From positions 537,947,135-538,011,134 of the forward strand of contig CM022297.1 in assembly GCA_011799875.1 (NCBI GenBank): DNA of 64,000 bases. The letters run 5' to 3'. The position numbers were made by a program, and so were the translations under genes. The notes below the pieces were generated by a model that saw only the letters and a program-made list of their open reading frames with translations, searched no databases and was not told the origin of the DNA. The first letter of the stretch is position 1; each line of letters opens with the position of its first letter. This DNA comes from Thinopyrum elongatum (taxonomy: Eukaryota > Streptophyta > Magnoliopsida > Poales > Poaceae). Of the stretch, positions 11,573 to 23,422 are shown one piece after another.

Positions 11573-14173
11573 AGATCGCCGGAGAAAAACCTCGGCGTGA
11601 GGGGGGGGGGCTAGAGGGATGGCCGGGGCGCCGGCGGACCGGCGGTGGGGAGTGGTTTCTGGGAGGGCGAGGCGGCGCGGGAGCTACTTCATGCAGTCGA
11701 ATCTAGGACTTGGTTCAAACAACGAAGAAAGGGGGGAAAGTCGTAGCATGAATCTAGGACTTGATTCAAAGAGGAAATAACAGGGGGAAAGTAGTAGAGA
11801 CTGGATACCCAACCGGTCTCTTGGTTTAAAAGGGAAATAAAGGGAAAAGGCAGTACAAATTGGATAAGGAACAGATCTATTATTGGTTTAAAAAATGATA
11901 GAAAGTGGAGGCTGGAGGACAAGTCAACAGAGTATGTCCAGGATTAGATTTGCTGCCCTCACATAGTAAAAGGTCTCCATGATTAGATTTGCTGACCTCA
12001 CAGAGTATGAACAAACTCGGCATCACCACTTTATGCCTCCTTGTAGGTACATTGTGCTGATGCGTCCACTGTCGCATGTCCTTATACCAACTTTTTGCTG
12101 TTGTTAATGTAGGGGCGCATGTAAAATGAAGCGATCACACTGTTACCTTAAGGACATGTCTAACCAGTGTTATTGTTAATCTAATGCCTCCAGTGATATG
12201 ATGCAATTAAACTGTGTTACAAATGGTACTCCTGCTGTTTTCTCCAGTATGATAAGTAAGATGCTTCTTTACACTGCTGAGTGTCTTGGTGTTCCCACGG
12301 TCCCATGCCCTTAAACCAACTCTTTAGCTGCTGTTGATCTACTGTATCTGGTAAACAAGCAATGCCACCATTAAAGTAATCCCATATTTGATGAATGTCA
12401 TTGTTGATCGTAATGCTTCCGGTAACATGAAGCATTGTTAATGTTTTAAATTTTCTACTGTCTTTGCGTGATTGCCATGAACATAATCAAGATGATTCTT
12501 TTCATTTTGTGTATGTTTTGTATCTTGTTGTTGACCAGGAACTGTTTTCTTTCTATCTTTTTGTGCAGATAGGGATATCCATTTCACGTTGGTGCTATTG
12601 TAACCTTTTGTTGAAGTGCACAAAACATTTTTTTTGGAATGAGTGTCTTGTGCAGTTCAACTAAAATGTCACATGGGCAACATCTCTCAATTTTGGTGGA
12701 ACTGCACAAAATGGTGACTGGATTTCTTAAAATCTCCGTCAAATTCTGCTGGTAATCTCGTGCAACATTTTATTAGCCTTTGCAAGATGAGCCATCACTG
12801 TCACCACAGTGGCACTTTATTTTAGTGGAACTGCACAAAAGGATAAGCAAATTATAGTTGCACCTTACATGAGCAGGAGAGCCAACCTTAATGTTGCTCA
12901 ATTTTAGTGCAACTACTAAAGAAGAACCTGCCAGCTCACGAGAGCAAGTACTTCTTGCTAGTTGAATGATGCAACCTTTGCTTCATTTCAGGTGAACTGC
13001 AAAAAAAGGCGCATGAATTGAATCATGGAACTCCAGGTTGGCCTCATCCGAGTGGAGTTGCAGGTTCACCACATCGACTCGGGGCGGCATAGGGCCCCTC
13101 ACACCGGTCAGTACTGTCCTTTATCAACATGATTGTGCTTTGTCATACTGTGCTAACATTGTATTTTTTAAATAAAGCTATTCTATCGCAATCTTTTCTT
13201 GTTTTGGAAATAAAGTTTGCTCCAACTAGTGCCACTATTATTGTAATTTCAAGGGATGCATCAAAGATTGACGCATCAGGAACATAGATAGAATTGGTGG
13301 CCCAAAGAAAAGGCCAATGTTTGTACAACCATCTCTACGGCTGCTAGAGCCCTAAATCCATGCTCTTTCTTATCTGTGCAAACAGGAATACTCTACTACA
13401 GATGTTGTGATGGTCAAGAGCATTCGCCAAGTTCTTGGGTTGTATGACACGGCTAGCCAAGATGGATTTAATCCTGATATTCACTTTATCAAAAGGCTCT
13501 AATGGGTTGGTTCTGAATCTTACAAGCTGGGAATCAATGAGATGTGTAGGCATCTTTGTTGTACTTATTATTTGAATCTTATTTGTTGGTTCTGAATCTT
13601 GGAAGCTGGGAATCAATGAGATGTGTAGGCATCTTTGTTGTACTTATTATTTGAATCTTATTTGTTGGTTCTGAATCTTGCAAGCTGGGAAACACGGCAT
13701 GATGATGCAGAGGACAGCAACCATAACAAACTGTTCAAACTTGGTAGTATTGTCTGTGTGAAAGTGCGGCAAATGTGCTGATCATGTGCATCCTGAGAAT
13801 AATAATTCTAATTGTTGTGCATGTTGATCCTGTGGCACTGATAGAACGAGCCAATGCATTGCTTGTTTTAAGAATAAATTTTAATTAAAGCTAATTAAAT
13901 TTAAGTAAAGTGACCACTAACACTTGTTATTACAATACCAATACAGACCCGCTCGTGAACCGATGTGTGTGGCCGGAATAGGTTTCTTAATGGAGGCATT
14001 TGAATGCGCCGAGGGTGCATGTTCTGCCGAGCGTGCAGTGGGCAGCGGGCGAGGGAGGGGTAGTTACTGTTGTCGCCTGTACACACTTAGTTTATTGTTG
14101 AATCTAGTTCCCCAAGACCTGAAAAACGAACTGCTGCCACCGCCTACTCACTCGTTCACTTGAAGAGACTCCA
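11573..14173. other. Intergenic DNA, no supported gene
   Basis: The first ~130 bp are GC-rich and continue the sequence interrupted at 5027. Next come three loosely related stretches around GAATCTAGGACTTG (11700-11880). A diverged direct repeat contains CCAACTYTTT.GCTG.TGTT (12080 and 12310). Several copies of GTGGAACTGCACAAAA occur between 12650 and 13010. No ORF with recognisable coding character is present. Confidence 0.5.
13506..13690. repeat. 79 bp tandem repeat, about 2.3 copies
   Basis: GTTGGTTCTGAATCTT recurs at 13506, 13585 and 13664, exactly 79 bp apart. The intervening sequence (GGGAATCAATGAGATGTG and so on) is almost identical between copies. Confidence 0.9.
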
Positions 14174-14340
14174 ATGGCGATCCGAGGGGTGAGCCTGCTG
14201 GATATGGACTTCAGCAAGGAGTTCACCTTTGAGTTCTCCGTTCAGTCCCATGGCTGCACCAACTTGAATGTGATGTACACCAACGATCCGGACTCGGTGA
14301 AGCTCTGCCTCGCCGAGTTCAAGCAGTACCTACAGGACGA

Positions 14341-15760
14341 GAGTTATTTACCCAAAACCACCACACTTGAGGCTAGGGTAACAACTTAGTACCACATTGA
14401 AGGCAGGGCACAAAAAACCACCAGAAATGCGCCTAATGCATAACGCGGAGCACTGACGCTCCAATTTGGACGTGAAAACAGCGAAACCGACAGATGGGGC
14501 CTGCCTGTCGGGGCTGATGTGGGAAAGACCAAGCACACAAAAAGCTTTGACCAGCTGAGGTGGCAAATGAGACGTGGACCCTGCCTGTCTGCGACTACAT
14601 GATCATCTTCTTCCCATTTCTTTTTCTATGCGATATTACATCGAGCAGCTTACGGACAGCCGGACTCCGGCGACTATGCCCACACCGGTGAGCATTGCGA
14701 GGGGGGAGGGGGGCGGGCGGCGCCGTGGGGCCTCGCAACCCGACGCTGCTCCCCTTGGACGCCCGAGCAATTTGTCTGCGTGCGAGCTGTGAGCTCCATG
14801 GCCACCATGGCTATGGCAGCCGAGCAACTGCCACGAGCATGACCCACGCCACAAGCACACAAACACCTACACGCGCCCCCACGCCACGAGCACGCACTCA
14901 CCTACATGCGCCCAGCACCACTTCCGCGAGATTCGGCAGCAGCTCGTCTTGCGCTGACCTTGGTCGTCGGCCATGGCTGACCTCGGCCGCACGGACGCAC
15001 TCCACGTGCGCTCGCTTGGCCCAAACATGCCGCCGGCTGCCATAGCTGTTCGTGCCGCGCGTGCGCACTGTGGTTCTCGTGCGCCTCCCCGTGGCCACGC
15101 GTTGCTGCCGGCCGTCATTGGTGTTCGTGTTGCGCGTGCTCATTATGGTTCCCGCGCGCCTCCTCGTGGCCACGCCTTGCCGCCGGCCGCCATTGCTGTT
15201 CACGCCGTGTGAGCACTGTGGTTCCCATGCGCCTCTCTGCGGCCAGGCGCTAGGTTCAGTGGCGGCACGCCGAGCTCCGGCGAGATCCCGCACCGGCTAT
15301 GTCCGCGTCCACCTTCGATGGGCTGCCACTTCCAGGACGCGGCCCGCATACACAACTTGGTTTCCCGGCACGACGGCCTAGTCAGGCGTCGTCGTTGCGC
15401 ACGTCCTCTCTGGTGGCTGCGCCGGTGATGTCCATGTTCTAGCGCTCACAACCTGTTCGGCTAAATGCCAGAGAGAAAACGAGGAAGAATGAAAAAGAAA
15501 AGGTGAAAACTTAATAAACACTTGAGTCACTGACAAGTGGGACCCTCGTCCAACTCATCATATTGTCCACACAAGCATGTCACCTCATCCCGATAGGCGG
15601 GCCCCATCTGTCGGTGTCGCTGTTTTCAAGTCCAAATTGGAGCGTCAGTGCTCCGCGTTACGCATTAGGCGCATTTTCGGTGGTTTTTTGTGCCCTGCCT
15701 TCAATGTGGTAGGAAGTTGTTACCCTAGCCCCAAGTGTGGTGGTTTTGGGTAAATAACTC
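14341..15760. mobile_element. Non-autonomous Mutator-like element (MULE) with 9 bp target duplication
   Basis: Terminal inverted repeats of about 185 bp begin GAGTTATTTACCCAAAACC on the left and end with its complement at 15760, roughly 93 percent alike by eye. ACAGGACGA is duplicated exactly at 14332-14340 and 15761-15769. Long TIRs and a 9 bp duplication are diagnostic of the Mutator superfamily. The interior is GC-rich, carries a ~75 bp tandem repeat and no transposase. It could hold captured host sequence (Pack-MULE), but no gene was identified. Confidence 0.9.
15031..15253. repeat. ~75 bp GC-rich tandem repeat inside the MULE
   Basis: Three diverged copies of a unit including GCCGGC.GCCAT.G.TGTTCG and GCGCCTCC.CGTGGCCACG occur consecutively. 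The ORFs across it on both strands are repeat artefacts. Confidence 0.7.
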
Positions 15761-16160
15761 ACAGGACGAGAAAGCACAAGGTCGCAAGACTAGACCTTGT
15801 GCCCATCCATTCGTCTCCTGACAGGGCCCAGCGGATCACCGTCGCCCAGGTATGCGTGCGGGACGAGGTTCTCGTCTACCACTGCTGTAGGGCCATCAGA
15901 GGTTCTGGAGCATTCGCCCGTTTCATCGGCATCGTCGACTGCACCTTCGCTACGCTGGAGAGAAGGAAGAACGCGACGATTCGGCCATCTGGTGCAACAA
16001 GCTTGTCGAAATCCAGAAGCAATACAAGATCATCGGCAACGGGCAGGAGAAGGACTCCGTGGTTGACCTCGCCGAGACCATCATCGACCCCTGCTACGCC
16101 AACATGAAAGAGGACAACGATACCAAGGACCTGAACGCACGCCTCGGTGACCCATCATAG

Positions 16161-18040
16161 CCTATGGTGTGGGCCAGGCCATCCCTCTACTCCCACACAT
16201 TGTCCGGCGGCGGCAGCTCCACCGGCCCACCCTGCACCCAAACAAGTCAACCCTCGTAGTCCCATCCGCCTGCATCTTCCCCCGCTCCGGTTCGTTCGAT
16301 CAGAGGTCTTGACATCGTCCTCCGCCTTGGTGCTCTTGCCGCGGCGCCGCCGTCTGTCGTTCCCAACATGGTTAGCAAAACAAGAGGAATCGGGAGACGA
16401 CTGTTCGTCGAGGGGCTAACAGTTTCGGGCCCACCAGGTCCATGGCCTAGGTTTTGTTGTTTAACATGCACAGCCCAAGACATGTTTCAACCTTTTTTTG
16501 GATCCAGCAGGTATCAAGTGGCCTTTGGGCCTCCAAGCCTTGCTTGTCTAGAACATCAGCAGCCCAAGTTATGTTTGTTTTTTCAAGACGACGCACAGCT
16601 CAGTTCTATTTTTCTATAAGAATGCAAAACTGAACCTATGTTTTCCCTTCTATAATAGTATATATATTTATATTTATATCTTATTTTATTACATATATAT
16701 AATACAAACAACATAAGGTTCCGTTAAACGTGTCGATCGTCCAACCATTTTATAGGCCATCCCACTTCCTTTATTTTTCGTTTTCATTAATCCTATATCT
16801 GAATTTTCTCCCACTTTATTTTTCGATGTAATCTAAGTTTTCTCCTAGTACTTTTCCCTAGAACCAACTCAACTATCCCACGTCTAGCCTAAAAAATAAT
16901 AATACCCCATGTCCTGTTAACTCATTAAATTAAAATGATATTTTATTTCATAAATCAAAAGTTCTTACAAAATAATAATAATAATAATAATGTTTATATA
17001 TAACTTGGTAAGTTAACTCCTGGTGATTGCGTACATAAGCTTGCAAAGATTTTACTGACCAATGCAGTAATAGACATGCAATCATATGTTTATGTTTTTA
17101 TAACATTTCTCCGTCCAGCCCAACATGATATTTCACCCAGCCCAGCAAGTCCGCGGATTTCAGGAAAAATGCAAAAGGGCTTTAAATTCTACCATAATAT
17201 ATAAACGGGCTGCATAGGCGCTACATCATTGTTTCACCCAGCCCACCAAATGGACTGAAAAAACAAATGGACTTGCTGACATGTGGGCTAGTAGGTCGAA
17301 GCCTAAGCACTTTCGCAAAAAAAAAATACAAAGGTCCAAGCCTAAGCAAAGCGTTGGATTCACATCCAACGGCTGGCATTCTTCTTCAATCTCTCGTCTT
17401 CTTCCCCCAGCACTTCCGGGACCGCCTGCTCCAGCCTTCGGTGTCCAGCGGCGCTGTTTTGCGCGCCTCGCAGCGAAACGCTACCCCACCGACGGCCAGG
17501 CCATCCCTCCACTCCTCCGCACCTCCTGTTATTCTCTGCCGAGTGTAGGCACACCCCGCACCCGAAGTAGTCAAGTTTCCCACTCCTCTCCATCTGCGAC
17601 TCCACTGCCGCGTCATCCCCATCTCCGGGGCGTTCCAGTCTGGGGCCTCGCCGTCGTCCACCGGCTTGGTGCACTCTGCACGGTGTGGTCAACATGGTCA
17701 ACAAATGAGAGTCATTAGAAGATGACTGTACTTGGAGAGGCTGACAGTGGGGATGCACCATGCCCATGGACGCATGCATGCAACTGTATCCTTTTTACCC
17801 TAAAAATAATGTTTTCTCCCCCTAACAGCTGGGACCCACTAGCTACATCTTTGCACGCAAGGAAGTGCGTCCTTATTACGGGCAAAAAAAGATTCTTCCC
17901 CCTGACAGCTAGGACCCACCAGCTATATCTTCGCACGCAAGGAAGTGCGTCCTTATCCTCCCTAACAGCTGGGACCCACCCGGTCGAAGCGTACGTAGCG
18001 TTATCTGTGCACATTCCGGTCGATCGGTCTGTCTGCCATG
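16161..18040. other. Intergenic DNA with diverged duplicates, no supported gene
   Basis: About 16170-16430 and 17500-17750 are diverged copies of one sequence (shared GGCCAGGCCATCCCTC, AACATGGT.A.CAAA, GA.GACTGT and GGCTAACAG-like blocks). Between them is AT-rich DNA with (AAT)n near 16975. At 17815-17975 a block with CAGCTGGGACCCAC and CGCACGCAAGGAAGTGCGTC is repeated two to three times. This may be interior of the CACTA element that ends at 19551, but its left terminus was not found. Confidence 0.45.
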
Positions 18041-18369
18041 ATGAACCGTGGCCGAGTAAGGAGCGATAGCAGTTCAGGCAGTCTAGTCCAAACCGTGTAC
18101 ACGTACGTACAGCCAGATGCCAAAAAATATGGCCACGTACGTACATACGGGCGAGGTCTCGAACGCGTAGTCGTGCATACGTACGGCCAGGCCTCGTGTA
18201 CATGGAGAGGCCACGGACGGCAACAACGGCGTCCTATTCATCGAAAGCCAACCGGCTGGGTCGGAACGAAGAAACTGCGTCGTGTTCATGGGGAGGCAAC
18301 GGAATGCGTCGTGTTCATCAGGAGGCAACGGAATACGTCGTGTTCATCGGGAGCCAACCGGCTTGGACG

Positions 18370-18650
18370 GGTCTGGCGTATCGCAGAACAGAGGAAACAG
18401 GCCTTCTGGGACCCCGTACGGTCGAAACGGGGTCCTGTTCATCGGGAAGGGTCTGGCGTACCGCAAAACGGAGGAAACGGACTTGTGTTCGACCACGTAC
18501 GGTCGAAACGGGGTCCTTTTGATCGGGAGGGGTGCGGCGTACCGCAAAACAGAGGAAACAGACTTGTGTTGCAGCGCCAACGGTCGAAACAGGCTACTGT
18601 TCATCGAGAGGGGTGTGGCGTACCGCAAAACGGGACTCCATGGGCTACTG
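18370..18650. repeat. ~81 bp tandem repeat
   Basis: GGTCTGGCGTA-like starts recur at 18370, 18450, 18531 and 18612. Each is followed by CGCARAACRGAGGAAAC and a GGTCGAAAC block. Confidence 0.85.
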
Positions 18651-18654
18651 TTCA

Positions 18655-18960
18655 TCCACCGTCGACTTCCTTTAGCCTCCACCTGCTACTGTTCATCCAC
18701 CGTCGACTTCCTCCAGCCTCCACCTGCTACTGTTCATCCACCGTCGACTTCCTTCAGCGTCCAGCAGCTACTGTTCATACACGGGGGTCCTGTTCATCCA
18801 GCCTCCACCGGCTACTGTTCATCCAGCCCTCCACGGGGTCCTGTTCATCCAGCCTCCACCGGCTACTGTTCAACCAGCCCTCCACGGGGTCCTGTTCAAC
18901 CAGTCCTCCACGTACGGGGTCCCTCCACTGGCTACTGTTCATCCACCCCCACGTCCTCGA
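18655..18960. repeat. Short tandem repeats built on CTACTGTTCATCCA
   Basis: Units CTACTGTTCATCCACCGTCG and GGGGTCCTGTTCATCCAGCC alternate many times with CAGCCTCCACC spacers. Because the units are often compatible with open frames, long spurious ORFs of 397 and 274 codons span 18038-19231. Confidence 0.85.
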
Positions 18961-19555
18961 TCGGGGTCATGTTCATCCTGTGGCAACGACCTCTACTACC
19001 GCGGGATCCTGTTCAGCCAACCCCCACCGAGAACTGTTCATCAAGAGGCAGCTTCGATTGGCTTCAGTTAGCAGCAGTAGGGAAGGAATCACTCGGGTTC
19101 AGTTAACAGCAAGGGATCGATCGGGGTTCAGTAACATAGCTAGTGCAATCGCTCAGGTTCAGTTAGGGCCAACGCCTCGCTCGGGTTCAGTTAGAGCGCA
19201 ACGCCTCGCACACACGCGCGCACGTGTATGAATGAAACGCTCAAACCTCCGTGCATCGCTCGGCCCCGACCACCCACCATAACCGGGAACTCCCCGACAT
19301 TTTCCTCGCCCTCGCTTCTACCATGATTTTTTCCGTCATGGACGGCCCAAAGAATGTCATGCAGGTGCGTCTCCAGCCCACCAAGATGAAAAGCCCATTT
19401 TCTGTCATGGTTTTTTGTCATAGAAGTAGGAGCCCACCACATCTATGATGATATCGGGTTTTGTCACAATTATCATCATAGAAGTGTCATAAGCATGACA
19501 GGAAAAAATTTCGTTCGGCCCAAAATGTCACGAATGTGTCTTTTTTTTGTAGTGA

Positions 19556-21069
19556 TCTCAGTCCTGAAGATATGCAGGAGGCAAAGAAATCTATGAGAGA
19601 AAAAGGTATTAAAGCAGAGGATGTCAAAAATTTACCACCTATTGAAGAAATACATGGGCTTGATGCACCACCACCACCTAAGGTGTTAGAGGTAAATTCT
19701 CTAACGAAATTAAATGATAGTGATAATCCTCATAATAAACATCCTAGCCAATCCCTTTATGAGTTTGATAATTACATTAGAAAGCAAGATCACTTCAATG
19801 CAAATGTTATGAAACAATTGAAATACAACTCTGATATGATTGCTCGCTTAAGTGACTTGTTATTTAGAATCTCAAATGATGTTAGAGGTGTAGGAAAGCA
19901 TGCCTCTATGGTTCAAACTCAATTAGAACAAGTTGCTAAATCTCAAAGAGATTTGCTTGATGAAATGGACAATAATATAAGTGACTTTGCTGTTAGAGTA
20001 GCAACTAGAGGAGGTAAAATGACTCAGGAACCACTTTATCCTGAAGGACACCCAAAGAGAATTGAACAAGATTCTCAAAGAATTACCACTGACGCACCTA
20101 GTCCTTCTAAAAAGAAAAAGAAGAAGAAAAATGATAGGACTTTGCATGCCTCTAGTGAACCAGAAGTAGAAAAACCTCCTGATACTGATAATGAGGTTTC
20201 TATCTCTGATGCTGAAACTCAATCTGGTAGTGAACACTCACCTTCTGATAATGAAAAAGATAATGATGAGGTTCATGAAGACACTCAAACTAATAATAAA
20301 GAACCAGACAATGATGTTGAGATAGAACCAGCTGTTGATCTTGATAACCCACAACCAAAGAATAAAAGATATGATAAAAGAGACTTTGTTGCTAGAAAAC
20401 ACGGTAAGGAAAGAGAACCATGTGTTCAAAAACCTATTCCCTTTCCATCTAAGTCAACTAAAAAGAAAGATGATGAAGAATTTGAACGCTTTGCTGAAAT
20501 GCTGAGGCCGGTCTTTTTGCGTACTCGCTTGACTGATATCCTAAAATGCCTCCTTGTGCAAAGTACATGAAAGACATCATCACCAGTAAGAGAAAAATAC
20601 CGGAAGCTGAAATCTCCACCATTCTTGCTAATTATACTTTTAAAGATGGAGTACCTAAAAAACTTGGAGATCCGGGAATACCAACTATACCTTGCTCCAT
20701 CAAAAGAAATTCTGTGAAAACTGCTTTATGTGATTTGGGAGCTGGTGTTAGTGTTATGCCTTTCTCTTTATATAAAAGACTTGATTTGAATAAACTCACA
20801 CCTACTGAAATATCTTTGCAAATGGCTGATAAATCAACTGCCATACCTATCGGTATTCGTGAGGATGTGCCCGTTGTTGTTGCTAATGTTACTATTTTGA
20901 CTGACTTTGTTATACTTGAGATGCCCGAGGACGACAATATGAGATCATCCTTGGTAGACCCTTCTTAAATACTGCAGGGGCTATTATTGATTGCAATAAA
21001 AGCAAGGTCACTTTTCATATCAATGGTAATGAGCACACGACGCACTTTCCGAAAAACAATTCCAAGTGA
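19556..21069 (+). pseudogene. gag C-terminal part plus aspartic protease, frameshifted
   Basis: The frame begins mid-gag at LSPEDMQEAKKSM, passes a basic KKKKKKK segment and an acidic spacer, and matches the gag-protease of the element at 54098-56740. One base is missing near 20541 (CTAAAATGCC where the relative has an extra A), shifting into the protease frame that contains the catalytic-type ALCDLGAGVSV (the D-L-G variant usual in Athila-type proteases). A second frameshift near 20942 separates PEDDNM from LGRPFLNTAG. A stop at 21067-21069 ends the protease. Not functional as it stands. Confidence 0.8.
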
Positions 21070-21519
21070 ATGGTATCAATGTTATTGAAAAATCTCTGAC
21101 AATCACTATTGGAAGTTTGCAGCCACCTCTACGTACTGTTAAAAAGAAATATGAAATACTTATTGTTGGGGACATTCATATCCCCGTTGAGGTAACTTAG
21201 TGATTTATGAAAGTTCTTCAGTTTCATGCAAATCGAAAGTGGTTGTTAATAAGACTTGATCAACCTTATTAATGAATCATTTTTGAGAGGTATGAAGTTG
21301 ATGAATTTAGTGAGCTCTACCTTCTGTCCCTACCATTTGTTTTTTGTTTTTATTAGTTAAATAAAATAAAATGCCATGCTTTATCTGTTTTCTGAGTTTT
21401 CCGTACAATAAAAAAATGACCCAAAACTAAAAGTTCTCAGAATGCTCTGAAATTTTAATAGGATTTTTTTCTGAATATTTAAGAATTTTTGATGCAAATA
21501 ATATCAGAGGGAGGTGCAC

Positions 21520-21585
21520 CAGGTGGGCACAACCCACCTGGGCGCGCTAGGACCCCCAGGCGCGCCCTGGTGGGTTGTGGTCCCC
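21520..21585. repeat. GC-rich long inverted repeat inside retroelement
   Basis: Arms AGGTGGGCACAACCCACCTG and CCCTGGTGGGTTGTGG flank GCGCGC.AGG and CCAGGCGCG inner arms. It is related to the hairpins at 6265, 11231, 49841 and 53581. A (TC)n run follows at 21655-21676. Confidence 0.8.
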
Positions 21586-21995
21586 ATATGGGCCCCCTCA
21601 CTTATCTCTTCATCCCACATCACCACCTACCTCCAGAAAAAAAATCACCATTGCTCTCTCTCTCTCTCTCTCTCTCGTGTTCTTGCTCCCGAACCCGCGG
21701 ATTTCAATCTCTTTGCTCAAAGCTCCATTTCCAAAACTGTTTTGCGGGATTGTTGCTTGGTATGTGACTCCTACATTGGTCCAATTAGTTTTTACTTTAG
21801 TGGTTTATATTTTGAATAATTAGTTACTCTTGGTGCTGGTGTAGATGAGCTTGCATGTTGAATTCTTAGAGTTCTAAGTAGTTTGAATGCTTGGTATGGC
21901 CTCTATGCATGCCTATGAGTAGTTGCTATCATTCTTGTAAGGTTTTGTTGACAAAAATTTGTGACCCAAAATTTTTCAGAAAATTGTACGCGAAT

Positions 21996-23422
21996 ATGAT
22001 GAACCTCTTTGGAAGGAGTTCTTCGAGGCAGAGGTCCTCAGAGGCATCTTCTAGTAGCAGCTCCGTTCGTCGATCTTATGTTGAACGAAGTGAAAATTCC
22101 ATTCGAGATGCCACCACCAAATCATGTTTATGGCCATGCAACGATAATATGGTGCGTGTGGGCATTAAAGAAGAATTTGAGCAATATGTTCACAATACCA
22201 AGCTCGGTCCCTACATTGCAGATACTCCCTCCGTCCGGTGAAAAGTGTACATCTAGAAATTTTAGGACAAATTATGAAGTGGAGTAAAAAATGCATTGGC
22301 AAGATGCAAGCCACAATCTCTCTCCTCTTTAATTACCTAACCCCCAATGAGCTAAGTGCATGTAGAAATTAAGAAGACTACTATTGGTCTTGATTACCGT
22401 GTGATGAGAAAAAATACTTTAAAGTGCATTGGGAAGATAGAAGTACACTCTTTTGTGGAATTTTTTTAAACCCAAACGTACACTCTTCACCGGACGGAGG
22501 GAGTAAGTGCGACCAACACCTCAGCCTCACTGAATCATTTACCAAAGAATTTCAATTCCATCCTCGTGAATCCAGAGTCTCATTTAAGCTTTATGGCAAT
22601 TCATTTAATATATCTCTGGAGACATTTTCTAATCACTGCAAAATTCCATTTTGGGGTTCATTGGATGAACCACCAAGGTCGGAGTTTGAGATATTCTTAA
22701 CTAGCCTTTGCTATGGTGAGACTAGAGGAGCGACTCAAGGTAGAATAAAGAGTAATCATTTTCCCTCAATCCAATACTTTGCACTATTCAATGGAAAATG
22801 CATTGTAGGAAAACAAGATTGTAGTACAATTTGTGCTCCGGACTTGAGCCATATCCGCACCGCTCTCACCGGTGACAAAAGCTATAACCTTGGAGCGATA
22901 GTGGCACGTAGATTGCAACACAACGTTGGTAGTGGATATTTTTCTGGTGGAATTTGCTCCACACGCTTAGCAAGGGAGCTGGGTGTTTCACCTTGGCCTT
23001 ATGACCCCATCCTACCCACGCAGTACCTTGACTTCAATGCTATGAAACATCATAAGATCCTTAGTGGTGAACCCCATAATTTTACTTATAACTTGTTGTT
23101 TAATAAAAGGTCCATTGTGGACACCTTTTTGCCTGCACCTGCTCTCTTTGATGTTCATAGCAAGGGAAGATATTATGTTCTTGAGAGCGAGGCCCAAGCA
23201 CATAACACGGCAGTTGTGGCTGCACAGCGGGCTGAGGCATCCGCACCGAGAGCCTTCGTGAGCTATCACTTCGACCATTATGCAGGCCACTTACGGATTA
23301 CCAAGTTAGGCCAAAAGCCTAAGCGCGGGGGAGTACGTATTTCCAACGACATTACTTTCATGTTCACACATTCCATTCCAGTTGTCGGTGTCCACACTTT
23401 TTCATTGTATTATTCATGCTAG
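21996..23422 (+). pseudogene. Athila-type late ORF ('putative plant transposon protein'), split by a MITE
   Basis: Starts at ATG 21996 (MMNLFGRSSSRQRSS) in the position where Athila elements carry an env-like gene. The frame is broken at 22224 by a Stowaway MITE. Dropping the MITE and one TA leaves a frame of exactly 382 codons ending at 23422, so the insertion is the only break seen. Recognisable blocks include FHPRESRVSFKLYGN, HFPSIQYFALFNGKCI and LGAIVARRLQHN, which line up with the minus-strand copy at 52199-53179. Function in the element is unknown; no transmembrane segment is obvious. Confidence 0.75.
22225..22503. mobile_element. Stowaway MITE (Tc1/mariner) with TA duplication
   Basis: Left end CTCCCTCCGTCCGGTG and right end CACCGGACGGAGGGAG are perfect inverted repeats, extended inward (AAGTGTACA / GTACACTCTT). 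TA flanks both sides at 22223-22224 and 22504-22505. It is 279 bp with no ORF. Confidence 0.95.

Larger units (their letters stand above)
14174..16160 (+). pseudogene. 3'-5' exonuclease-like (RNase H fold) pseudogene split by a transposon
   Basis: The frame starts at ATG 14174 (MAIRGVSLLDMDF) and includes LNVMYTNDPDSVKL, which matches VMYTNDP in the better-preserved relative at 25008-25751. It is cut at 14340 by a 1,420 bp element and resumes at 15761-15769. With the element removed, the sequence continues HKVARLDL, ITVAQVCVRDEVLVYH and FARFIGIVDCTFATL, matching the paralogue's exonuclease-like domain. It then shifts frame again near 15990 into CNKLVEIQKQYKII and DLAETIIDP, ending at a TAG at 16160. 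At least two frameshifts exist besides the insertion (near 15776 and 15990). The expected D-x-E of motif I reads D-L-V. The 3' end is truncated relative to the paralogue. It is clearly non-functional as a DEDD exonuclease. Confidence 0.75.
18041..19551. mobile_element. Right-hand part of a CACTA (En/Spm) transposon
   Basis: The right terminus reads GTGTCTTTTTTTTGTAGTG at 19533-19551, the complement of a CACTACAAAAAA-type CACTA end. It is preceded by subterminal motifs such as TGTCATAAGCATGACA and ATCATCATAGAAGTGTCAT. Immediately after it the reading frame of a retrotransposon gag starts mid-codon, so the CACTA inserted into that gag gene. No transposase frame is present and the left terminus is not in the window or has been lost. 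The 18041 start is approximate. Confidence 0.7.

Noticed and set aside
18038..19231. 397-codon plus-strand ORF (and an overlapping 274-codon ORF)
   Set aside because: Lies across 81 bp and GTTCATCCA tandem repeats. The open frame follows from repeat composition, the product is repetitive, and it sits in a CACTA subterminal region.
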